This document shows, one piece after another, positions 48,550-56,941 of a DNA stretch of 64,000 nt. Position numbers and translations under genes: made by a program. The notes beneath the pieces are model-generated. The model did not search any database and was not told the DNA's origin. It saw nothing but the letters and a program-made list of their open reading frames with translations. The stretch comes from Neisseria subflava (GTDB taxonomy: Bacteria > Pseudomonadota > Gammaproteobacteria > Burkholderiales > Neisseriaceae). Position 1 is the first letter of the stretch. Each line of letters opens with the position of its first letter. Location of the stretch: positions 2,108,001-2,172,000 of the forward strand of contig NZ_CP073115.1 of NCBI RefSeq assembly GCF_024205705.1, given 5' to 3'.

Positions 48550-49179
48550 ATGAATCAGGCGCAACAGCTCCGCGACGGCATACAGGCACTGGGTTTGGAC
48601 ATCGACGAAGCCAAACAGGCCAAACTTCTAGACTATGCCGCCCTGCTGCAAAAGTGGAACAAAACCTACAACCTGACCGCCCTGCGCGATCCCGCCCAAA
48701 CCGTCAGCCATCACCTGCTCGACAGCCTGACCCTCCTGCCCTACATCGAACACGCGCAAACCATGCTCGACGTCGGCTCCGGCGGCGGACAGCCCGGCAT
48801 ACCCACCGCCATCTGCCGTCCCGACCTCGACATCACCCTCCTCGATGCCAACACCAAAAAAACCGCCTTTCTGCAACAAGCCGTCATCGAACTCGGCCTA
48901 AAAAACGTCCGCGTCATCAGCGGCCGCGTAGAAGCCGCCGCCGACTGCCGCGCCGACGTTATCACCAGCCGCGCCTTTGCCGAACTCGCCGACTTTGTCA
49001 ACTGGACAGAGCACCTCCTCAAAGACGGCGGCTACTGGGCGGCCATGAAAGGCGTATACCCGCAAGAAGAAATCGACAAACTGCCCGAAAGTGTCGCCGT
49101 CGAAAAAGTCGAAGCATTGCACGTCCCCCAACTCAATGCCGAACGCCATATCGTCATCATCCGCAAAAAGGCCGTCTGA
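48550..49179 (+). CDS. rsmG: RsmG (GidB), 16S rRNA (guanine527-N7)-methyltransferase
   Basis: 209 residues after AAGGAATAAC. KWNKTYNLTALRDP, HHLLDSLTLLPYI, MLDVGSGGGQPGIP (SAM loop) and TSRAFAELADFVNW are diagnostic. The rsmG-parA order is the common bacterial replication-origin-proximal arrangement. An uptake sequence overlaps the stop codon. Confidence 0.97.
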   Translation: MNQAQQLRDGIQALGLDIDEAKQAKLLDYAALLQKWNKTYNLTALRDPAQTVSHHLLDSLTLLPYIEHAQTMLDVGSGGGQPGIPTAICRPDLDITLLDANTKKTAFLQQAVIELGLKNVRVISGRVEAAADCRADVITSRAFAELADFVNWTEHLLKDGGYWAAMKGVYPQEEIDKLPESVAVEKVEALHVPQLNAERHIVIIRKKAV

Positions 49180-49246
49180 AAACAACCCAAGCATACCGAA
49201 TAACGGTACAATCCAGCCATCCACACTTAACACGACAGCAAAGCAC

Positions 49247-50016
49247 ATGAGCGCACAAATCCTCGCCGTCGCCAACCAAAAAGGCGGAGTCGGCAAAACC
49301 ACCACCACCGTCAACCTAGCCGCCTCCCTGGCCTCCAAAGGCCGCCGCGTCCTCGTCGTCGACCTCGACCCCCAAGGCAACGCCACCACAGGAAGCGGCA
49401 TCAACAAAGCCACCATCGAAAACGGCGTTTACCAAGTTGTCCTCGGCGAAACCGACATCCCCAACGCCGTCGTCCGCAGCAAGGAAGGCGGCTACGACGT
49501 ATTGGGCGCCAACCGCACACTGGCCGGCGCAGAAGTCGAACTCGTCCAAGAAATCGCACGCGAAATCCGCCTCAAAAACGCCCTGCAGCTCGTTGCCGAC
49601 GACTACGACTACGTCCTCATCGACTGCCCCCGTCCCTGACCCTGCTCACCCTCAACGGCCTGGTCGCCGCCAACGGCGTCATCGTCCCCATGCTTTGCGA
49701 ATACTACGCCCTCGAAGGCATTTCCGACTTAGTGGCCACCGTCCGCAAAATCCGCCAAGCCATCAACCCCAACCTTGACGTAACCGGCATCGTCCGCACC
49801 ATGTACGACAGCCGCAGCCGCCTCGTCGTCGAAGTCAGCGAACAGCTCAAACAACACTTCGGCAACCTACTCTTCGACACCGTCATCCCCCGCAACATCC
49901 GCCTCGCCGAAGCCCCCAGCCACGGCCTCCCCGCCCTCGCCTACGACGCCCACGCCAAAGGCACCCAAGCTTATCTGGACTTAGCTGATGAACTGATTGC
50001 ACGGTTGGAAAAATAA
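49247..50016 (+). pseudogene. parA: ParA/Soj chromosome-partitioning ATPase, frameshifted
   Basis: The first frame from 49247 gives MSAQILAVANQKGGVGKTTT (deviant Walker A) and VLVVDLDPQGNATTG, and runs to YVLIDCPRP then stops at 49639. The rest (SLTLLTLNGLVAANG onward to ADELIARLEK, stop at 50016) continues in another frame. The break falls in a run of five C at 49627-49631; one extra C restores DCPPSLTLL and a product of about 256 residues, the normal ParA length. Either a recent one-base deletion or a sequencing error. ParB is not the next gene. Confidence 0.85.
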
Positions 50017-50035
50017 ACAGAAATATGAATATAAA

Positions 50036-50078
50036 AAGGCCGTCTGAAAGTTGGGAAATACTTTCAGACGGCCTTTGG
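50036..50078 (+). terminator. Uptake-sequence hairpin after parA
   Basis: AAAGGCCGTCTGAAAG and CTTTCAGACGGCCTTT pair around a short loop. Confidence 0.85.
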
Positions 50079-50470
50079 TTTGATTGGAAAGAACATTTTT
50101 AAAAGACCGCGTGCGTGCGTACCGCACACACCCTACACATAGATTTCAAACTCTTTATGATTCATAGGTAGGGTGTGTGCCCAAAGGCACGCACGCGGTT
50201 GCATGGAGGCTACGGCTTGCTACATATAAATTTCAAACTCTTTATGATTCATAGGTAGGGTGTGTGCCCAAAGGCACGCACGCGGTTTGATGTTGGCTAC
50301 AGCTTACTTATGGATATCTTCATACGACTTAGACTTAATATTTCCACTTATATTTTCTGACTGTATTAAATATTCATAAACTTCGAGTAATCGATACGTT
50401 GAATATGTGTAAGGATTTTAAGCCTATTTGGAAAGATCCATTACATAAAGTGAAGATGAACAGCTTTTTC
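50079..50470. other. Repeat-filled intergenic region
   Basis: About 390 bases between parA and the SWIM gene. The left half is made of GC-rich GCGTGCGTGC-type inverted and direct repeats, the right half is A+T-rich with no clear feature. Confidence 0.6.
50105..50287. repeat. GC-rich inverted repeat with 58-base direct duplication
   Basis: A left arm (GACCGCGTGCGTGCGTACCG then CACACACCCTAC, 50105-50136) is followed by two identical 58-base copies at 50143-50200 and 50230-50287 (period 87). Each copy ends in GTAGGGTGTGTGC and GCACGCACGCGG, the reverse complement of parts of the left arm. The left arm recurs at 52141-52173. It does not match the Correia element. Confidence 0.75.
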
Positions 50471-51978
50471 CTAAAATCCCGCCCGAACCAACTCCTCCAA
50501 CAGCGCAGGTCGGCGTGGTTTTTCGCTATATTGCTCCCTAACTTTGTCGGCAAAGTCTTCCATCGCCTGCCGTTGTGCGGAATATTGGCGGCGGAGGGTC
50601 TTTAATTGGTTCAAGAGCTGGCGGTATTGCTTACGGTTGCTTGCCTTATTGATTTCAGCCGCAAAGATTTTCAGGTAGCAAGCCACGATTTGGTCGTGAT
50701 ACGGCTCGGGGAAAGACGGGGCAAAACGATCCATTGGGTACAACAACAAGAGGTGTTGCTGCAATAGGGCGAGCAGCCGGTCGAATTCCTGTTCATGCTC
50801 CAATATTTCAGCTTGCAGCGAATATTGACCCGACAAGCGCGCAAGCAGGCGGTTGAATTCATGCGGCCATTCGGCGGCGGAAAACGTGGCTTTCCATGCT
50901 TCATAATGCGGCAATGAAAGGGGACGGAAAACGCCAAATCCGCTGCGATTTCGCGTACATTTTTACCGGTTTCCTTCAATACATCAAAAAGTTGCAGCTT
51001 CCATTTGTGCGCTGTGCCGAGTGTTCCTTCAGCTTCGGCAATACTGATGCCTTCGCGCAAGAGGCGTTCCGCTTCTGCCCGGTCTCGCTGCCCGACTGCT
51101 TGTTCTACCGCAATTTGTCTGAATTTCGGCAAGCGCAGATGTCGTCTGAAATAATCCTGCGCGGCAGCAGTATCGCCTTTCGCCTGCAAAACCTGCCAGC
51201 CTTCGAGTGCCCAAAATTCATAATCCCAATCCAATTTGGCAACTGCCAAACGTTTATTCACGCAATCTTGCCACGCCTGCCATTCACCGCGCAGCCGCCA
51301 GATTCGGGCGCGGATTTGGTAGATTTTATTGCCTGCCTCCGAGAAATCAAAATAGCGGCTGTCGTCCAAACATTTGTCTAAAAAATTGATCAAACGCTTT
51401 GGGACGTTTTCCATGACCGCTTCTTCCAGAAGGTCAATTGCCATATACATAGCATCGACCAACATACCGTCCGAATCGTCCGCCTTTTCAAAAGCATCCT
51501 GCAAACGCGGTATCAACAGAGGCAAAGCCTGCGCCAACGCTGCCGTTCCCTCTTGCGCCACATCTTCCAACCAGTTTTGCAGCCTGATACCCAAATCAGC
51601 GGCTTCGTAGTAATCATAATATCGGGTTCGGGAAAAGATTCGGGAGAGCTGCTGCCGATACGGATTGCCGCCCTTTTTAGGCTGTTGCGCATCGGATTCG
51701 TCCGGCTGCCCATCCAGCATTTGAGCGTGCACCGCATACCACAACGCCGCCATATGCTTGCACGCCCCGCCATAAGGACAATCGCAGCCCCCATCCTTAA
51801 TGTACAAATCACTATCCAACTTCAGCCATACCCAATAGTTTTCCGAACCGCACACCTCCGCCCGATAACGCCCGGAGGAAGTTTTTTGGACATCGCGAAC
51901 CTTGCCCTGCTGAAAATACAGCAGGCCGCGTTCGGCAATGTGGGGCGGGAACAGGTGGAGCGGGTGGATACGGGGCAT
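50471..51978 (-). pseudogene. SWIM zinc-finger protein, frameshifted
   Basis: The N-terminal frame (start 51978, MPRIHPLHLFPPHIAERGLL) contains the SWIM finger CDCPYGGACKHMAALWYA near residue 60, then a long helical-repeat region. Near 50926-50930 the frame changes: one extra base would join DLAFS to RPLSLPHYEAWKATF and continue to the stop at 50471, giving about 500 residues. The longer upstream frame to 52203 is non-coding. SWIM domains bind zinc and are linked to nucleic-acid or protein contacts. Function is unknown. It is flanked by copies of a GC-rich repeat. Confidence 0.75.
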
Positions 51979-52076
51979 GGTTGGTTTCAAGAAGTGGTTG
52001 AAACATGGGAAGTTTACTGGTTCGGGCAGCGTTTGGGGAGATGGTAGAGGGAAGATTTGTTTGGCAAAGAGGCAAA

Positions 52077-52107
52077 AGGTCGTCTGAAAATGGGTTTCAG
52101 ACAACCT
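52077..52107. terminator. Uptake-sequence-like inverted pair (AGGTCGTCTGAA variant)
   Basis: AGGTCGTCTGAA at 52077-52088 and TTCAGACAACCT at 52096-52107 pair imperfectly. The left arm is the dialect I recall for N. mucosa relatives. Confidence 0.6.
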
Positions 52108-52140
52108 TTGGTTTGGGTAGGAAGGGAAGTAGTTTAGAAA

Positions 52141-52173
52141 GACCGCGTGCGTGCGTACCGCACACACCCTACA
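52141..52173. repeat. Second copy of the GCGTGCGTGC repeat arm
   Basis: 33 bases identical to 50105-50137, in the same orientation. Both copies follow an uptake-sequence hairpin, so the SWIM gene is bracketed by direct repeats about 2.0 kb apart. Confidence 0.8.
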
Positions 52174-52249
52174 GATGGATGAGGCATGTATCTGAAGGCA
52201 CACACGTAATTAGATGGATGCGGGCTACGGTTTGCTATTTTTAGGTAAT

Positions 52250-53761
52250 TTAAAGGTTGTCATTGGAAAATTTATCAATTAAATTATCAATAAATAATTT
52301 AAAATCATTGAAATAATCAGGGTTGTTTTGAATAAAAGAGCCCCAGCACAAATTGAATGCTTCTAGATTATCATCAGTATTTGAATTAACTATATCTAAT
52401 TCATGCATCTTCTTAAAAAGAACATGGTTATTAGCATTATTTACATAATATTGAAGATTCTCATGTGGATTTTGGCCTAAATATTCTTTTACTAAAAATG
52501 TTTCGGGATTTTCATTAGTATATTGACCTAGTAAAAAATGAATATATTCATTATTTTGGTATGTTTGGTTTGATTTCATATCTGCATCTAAAATACAAGC
52601 ATATCCCGTTTTAATCTTTCTATCTTTATATGTATTTTTGAAAGCGTTAAATATATTGAAGGTCGTTGATGCAGCACCTGTTACCATAACGTTAATCAAA
52701 TTTCGATATGAAGAATCTTGATGAATTAATTCATCCAGTAACTTATTTATAACTCTCATTGCAACCGCATCTTCACAGCATAAATCAATTAATGGATATG
52801 TAATTGAATCCATTTTTGACAAGATGAAGTTTATACTTTTATCTTGTTCGCATTTATAGTTGCCATTTTTTTCCTCTATGAAAATTCTACTGTGTTTAGG
52901 TAAGCATGATAAAATTATTGGAGAGTGGGAGGTAATAATAAACTGTTTCTTTTCATATCTAGAAAAGAAATATAGAATATCTATTAGCCTACGTTGAATT
53001 TTGGGGTGTAAGCTAGCCTCTATTTCATCAATTAAAATTAATGATTTTTCTGATGCCTCTATAATCTCTCTTAATAATCTAATTAAAGATTCTTCGCCTG
53101 AGGCAGCATTAAAACTAGAATATAACCCTTGATAGCAAAAAGTGTCCTTATCTTGATGAGAAAATTGGGTTGTTATAGTAAAATTAGTTTCTAAAATATG
53201 CGATAAGCACATCGTTAGTTTTGCATCTACAGCACTGTTGCTGGGATTTTTTCGTAGAATAGCCTTTCCAAAATTACGAGCAGGTAATAGTCTAGATAGG
53301 TCTATATATCTAACTTCCCTATTTTTAATTTGTCCTTCTTTTTTTGCTACCCCAGACCATTTTTTCGTAAACTGATTTCGCTTTCCACTCTTTGTTTGGA
53401 TTTTGCCACCAATTTTATATTCAATGGAATATTTGTAATCATCATTTTGGCAATCATTTACTGTGAATTTCATAAAATCTTGCCATGTATGCCTTTCTAG
53501 AATGCCATTCGTTATATTCCTCTTTTTGAAATTCTCATGACTACATGCAATTGTGGTCAGCATAGTGGTTTTTCCTGAACGGTTGACACCTGCAATAATG
53601 GAGATAGGATGCTTAAATTCTACAGTTAGATTATTAATTTGTTTTAATCGATCTATGGTTATTTTTTTTATGAATAAAGGGAAATTATTTCGATCTGACA
53701 AATCTAGTTGATCTACAGTATTTTTATCTGAATTTGGATTAATTAAATTATTTTGTGCCAT
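52250..53761 (-). CDS. OLD/PARIS-like ATPase with C-terminal TOPRIM-like domain, putative phage defence
   Basis: 503 residues from the ATG at 53761 with GGAG upstream. Residues 28-300 are an SMC/RecF-like ABC ATPase: Walker A GVNRSGKTT (58-66), signature-like SGEES (221-225), Walker B with LILIDEIEASLHP (241-253) and the switch His in TSHSP (277-281). Residues about 320-430 look like a TOPRIM/DUF4435-type nuclease: Glu330 (LCCEDAVAMRVI), then VMVTGAAS and ILDADMK with Asp392 and Asp394. This fusion is seen in OLD nucleases and in merged PARIS defence proteins. The gene is far more A+T-rich than its neighbours, so it was acquired. It stands alone next to hrpA; function is inferred. Confidence 0.7.
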   Translation of the reverse strand: MAQNNLINPNSDKNTVDQLDLSDRNNFPLFIKKITIDRLKQINNLTVEFKHPISIIAGVNRSGKTTMLTTIACSHENFKKRNITNGILERHTWQDFMKFTVNDCQNDDYKYSIEYKIGGKIQTKSGKRNQFTKKWSGVAKKEGQIKNREVRYIDLSRLLPARNFGKAILRKNPSNSAVDAKLTMCLSHILETNFTITTQFSHQDKDTFCYQGLYSSFNAASGEESLIRLLREIIEASEKSLILIDEIEASLHPKIQRRLIDILYFFSRYEKKQFIITSHSPIILSCLPKHSRIFIEEKNGNYKCEQDKSINFILSKMDSITYPLIDLCCEDAVAMRVINKLLDELIHQDSSYRNLINVMVTGAASTTFNIFNAFKNTYKDRKIKTGYACILDADMKSNQTYQNNEYIHFLLGQYTNENPETFLVKEYLGQNPHENLQYYVNNANNHVLFKKMHELDIVNSNTDDNLEAFNLCWGSFIQNNPDYFNDFKLFIDNLIDKFSNDNL

Positions 53762-53924
53762 GTTGCTAAACTCCATAACGTATCATTCATATAAGTATTA
53801 AAAAAATATTTGATACAATATTTTGTATATTTTTTTTATTTGAAATGGTCTAGATTGTACTATCTTATATTTTATTTTGCAGTAATTGCATAAAAACATA
53901 TGCATTATATTTTTTAGTTAGCTT

Positions 53925-56900
53925 TCATTTACTTTCCCCCCACTCCTTCATCAACCTCTTCACCGACACCGGATATGGTGTCTTCAATTCCTGCGCGAAC
54001 AGCGACACTCTCAATTCTTCAATCATCCATTTAAACCCTGCAAGGCCGTCTGAAATGGGGAGGCCTTGTTTGATCAGGCTGTCGGTTTTCTCCTGCCACA
54101 TTTGTTCCAGCTCTTGAATATCGGCTTCGCGGGCTGCGTCGCGGGCGGGGTTGCTGCTGTATTTTTCAAGGCGCAGGGTCATGGCTTTGAGGTAGATGGG
54201 GAGGCGTGGCCATTGTGCCCACGGGGTATGGCTGGCGAAGCCGGCGGCGAGCAGGGTTTGCAGGCGTAGTCTTAGAAGGTGGGTCAATGGGTGTTTGCCG
54301 AGTTTGCTGTTGAGCTCGGCGTAAGCGGCGGCGGTTTCCTGCAAGTAGCGGCTAAGGGCTTCTTTGACGGCGGGCAGGCGGCTGCGGGCGCGTTTGATTT
54401 GCTCTTTAAAGGCTTTTTCGTTGCGCGGCAGCTCGTCTTCGCCGATAAAGGCGCGGTCGCAGACGGCCCGCGTGAGGTCGTCGCGCAGGGTATCGGCGTT
54501 GATGTGTTTGAGCAGCATGGCGGCTTGGGTAAAGCCTTGGATGCCTTTGTTCAAATCTTTTACCTGCTCTTTTAATTGCAGCTTCATCAATTCGATTACG
54601 CCTTGACGGTGTGCCTGTTCGGCGGCTTCGGTGGTGTCAAACAGGCGCAGGGCGATGCGGCCGTCTTTTTCTTTTTGCAGGCCGAGGTAGCCGGTGAGCT
54701 GTTGTTTGCCGCGGGCGAATTTGATGGATTCGGGCAGGGTGCCGATGTCCCATGTGGTAACGTTGTCGCGCTCGAATTCTTGGGTGTTGTCGCGGAAGGT
54801 GACGGTGGCGGCTTGGCCAAGTTGTTGTTGCAACTCATGCAGTTTGCGGCCGCCGGCAAGCTCTTGTCCGCCGTCGTCGATAATGCGCAGATTCAGATAG
54901 CAGTGTTCGGGCAACTCTTGCGCCGCCCATGCGTCTTGGTCGATTTGCTCAAGAATCCGCATATCGCCGGCGCTTTTGGCGATAAAGTGCGCCAACTGGG
55001 GAATGATGGCGGCTTGGCGGTCGGGATTGCTTTCGAGAAATTTGGTGATGAAATCGGGTACGGGCACGCAAATGCGGCGGATTTGCTTCGGCAGTGCTTT
55101 AATCAGCAGCTGGATTTTTTCGCGCAACATACCGGGCACCAGCCATTCGAGCGACGGCGCGTGCAAGCGATTGAGGACGGTCAGCGGCACGGTCATGGTC
55201 ACGCCGTCGAGCGGATGGTGCGGCTCGAAGCGATAGGAAAGTTTGAACTTGCCGTCTGCGGTTTGCCAAAATTTGGGGAACTGCTCTTCGGTAATGTGTG
55301 CGGCAGCGTGTTGCATCAAATCGTCGCGGCTTAGGAACAGCAGGCGCGGATTGTCGCGCTCGGCGGTTTTGAGCCAGGCTTCAAAGGTGCGGATATCGGC
55401 AAGGGGTAAAGGTTTCAGACGGCCTTTTTGAGATGCTGGCTGCTTTTTGGGTTTGGGGTCGTCTGAAACATTTTGTCGGTTGTGTACACTCGGTTCATGC
55501 TCGCGGTTGTCCGCATCTTTGGAATCCGCGTGCGTGGCTTGCGCCACACGCCCTGCGTTGCGCTGGTTTGCTTGTCCGTTTTGTCCGGCCGTCTTGTCCG
55601 ACTGGTTTTGTCCGTCCTCTTCGCTTCCCCAAACGCCGCCTTTCGCGTCTTTCCACACCAGCTCGGGCAGGCGTTCGTTATAAAACGCAAACAGGGCTTC
55701 GTCATCGACCAATACGTCTTGTTTGCGCGATTTGTGTTCGAGTTCGGTAATTTCTTTAATCAGCTTTTTATTGTGGGCAAAAAAGGCCGTCTGAAGATTG
55801 CTTTCTTGCGCCACCAATGCGCCGCGGATAAAGATTTCGCGCGCTTCTTCGGGTGCAACTTTGCCGTAAGACACGGGGCGGCGCGGCAATACGGTCAGGC
55901 CGTAAAGCGTCACGCGTTCACTGGCGACGACTTCGCCGCGTTTTTGTTCCCAGTGTGGCTCGAAATAATGATAGCGGACGAGGTGCGGAGCTTCCTGCTC
56001 TATCCATTCGGGCTGAATAACGGCGACGTCGCGCGCGTAAAGGCGCGTGGTTTCAACCAATTCTGCAGCCATCACCCATTTGGGCTTGGCTTTGAACAGG
56101 GCTGATGCAGGAAAAAGGTGGAAACGGCTGCCGCGCGCGCCGGTATAGTCGTTGCCGTCGGGCGATTTCATGCCGACGTTGGCGATAAGGCCGGTGAGCA
56201 GGGCGCGGTGGATTTGTTCGTAGCCCGCTTCTTTGGCGGCGCGGATTTGGGCGCGGTGTTGTTTCTTATCCAATTGTTTTTGTTTGAGTTTGGCCGCCAA
56301 ATCTTGATCGCCTTGGCTTTCAGACGGCCTTAATTGCTCTTGGGAAGGAGGTTGTCTAAACGCGGCTTCTTTGGTGGTCAAACCCATTTCAATCGCGGTT
56401 TGGGCAAGCTGGTAGTGCAGCTCGCGCCACTCGCGCATACGCAGGTGCGACAGGAAATATTGACGACACCATTGCACCAGCTGCTTGTTGGACAAACCTT
56501 TGTCGCGCTCGCGCTGGAAACTGTCCCAAATATTCAGATAGGCAAGAAAGTCGGATTGCTTGTCGGTAAAGCGTTCATGCGCCTTGGCAGCGGCATCACG
56601 CGCTTCCAGCGGCCGCTCGCGCGGGTCTTGAATCGACAGCGCGGACGCAATCACCAATATTTCCGCCATACAGTCGTGCTTCTTCGCCGCCAGCAAAATG
56701 CGCGCGATTTTCGGGTCGATGGGCAGGCGCGCCATTTGTTCGCCGAGCTTGGTCAGGCGGTAGCGCGTGTTGGCACCGATATGGCCCGAACTGTTTTGCA
56801 GGCCGTCTGAAATATTGGCTGGGTTGGATCGGGCATCCATGCCTGATCCGCGTACTTGGTTTTTCATATTTTGCATAGTCTTGTCGGTCGGGCATCTATC

Positions 56901-56936
56901 CCCGACATCATCTAAATTTGTCTTTATTGGTTTCAC
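53925..56936 (-). CDS. hrpA: HrpA C-terminal part (split DEAH helicase gene)
   Basis: 1003 residues. After about 55 foreign residues derived from repeat DNA, helicase-associated HA2 homology starts at RYRLTKLGEQMARLPIDPK and is followed by the oligonucleotide-binding and HrpA C-terminal domains (FEPHHPLDGVTMTVPL, LEWLVPGMLREK, WPRLPIYLKAMTLRLEKY). The helicase core is missing; it lies at 62597-63991. An Asn/Gln/Lys-rich insert at about residues 440-515 contains uptake sequences and a GCGTGCGTGG word. Whether this part is expressed alone is unknown. HrpA rescues colliding ribosomes in E. coli; the split probably abolishes that. Confidence 0.85.
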   Translation of the reverse strand: MKPIKTNLDDVGDRCPTDKTMQNMKNQVRGSGMDARSNPANISDGLQNSSGHIGANTRYRLTKLGEQMARLPIDPKIARILLAAKKHDCMAEILVIASALSIQDPRERPLEARDAAAKAHERFTDKQSDFLAYLNIWDSFQRERDKGLSNKQLVQWCRQYFLSHLRMREWRELHYQLAQTAIEMGLTTKEAAFRQPPSQEQLRPSESQGDQDLAAKLKQKQLDKKQHRAQIRAAKEAGYEQIHRALLTGLIANVGMKSPDGNDYTGARGSRFHLFPASALFKAKPKWVMAAELVETTRLYARDVAVIQPEWIEQEAPHLVRYHYFEPHWEQKRGEVVASERVTLYGLTVLPRRPVSYGKVAPEEAREIFIRGALVAQESNLQTAFFAHNKKLIKEITELEHKSRKQDVLVDDEALFAFYNERLPELVWKDAKGGVWGSEEDGQNQSDKTAGQNGQANQRNAGRVAQATHADSKDADNREHEPSVHNRQNVSDDPKPKKQPASQKGRLKPLPLADIRTFEAWLKTAERDNPRLLFLSRDDLMQHAAAHITEEQFPKFWQTADGKFKLSYRFEPHHPLDGVTMTVPLTVLNRLHAPSLEWLVPGMLREKIQLLIKALPKQIRRICVPVPDFITKFLESNPDRQAAIIPQLAHFIAKSAGDMRILEQIDQDAWAAQELPEHCYLNLRIIDDGGQELAGGRKLHELQQQLGQAATVTFRDNTQEFERDNVTTWDIGTLPESIKFARGKQQLTGYLGLQKEKDGRIALRLFDTTEAAEQAHRQGVIELMKLQLKEQVKDLNKGIQGFTQAAMLLKHINADTLRDDLTRAVCDRAFIGEDELPRNEKAFKEQIKRARSRLPAVKEALSRYLQETAAAYAELNSKLGKHPLTHLLRLRLQTLLAAGFASHTPWAQWPRLPIYLKAMTLRLEKYSSNPARDAAREADIQELEQMWQEKTDSLIKQGLPISDGLAGFKWMIEELRVSLFAQELKTPYPVSVKRLMKEWGESK

Positions 56937-56941
56937 GCCGC

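Noticed and set aside
50105..50287. CRISPR array
   Set aside because: The repeat copies are only two, 58 bases long and separated by an irregular spacer; there are no cas genes in the window.
50399..50605. 68-codon open frame between the parA repeats and the SWIM gene
   Set aside because: It overlaps the SWIM gene 3' end on the other strand and lacks a ribosome site.
50105..52173. Correia repeat element (NEMIS)
   Set aside because: The TATAGTGGATTAAATTT-type ends are absent; the repeats are GC-rich and of a different design.
54576..55334. 252-codon open frame antisense to hrpA
   Set aside because: Shadow of the conserved hrpA C-terminal domain.
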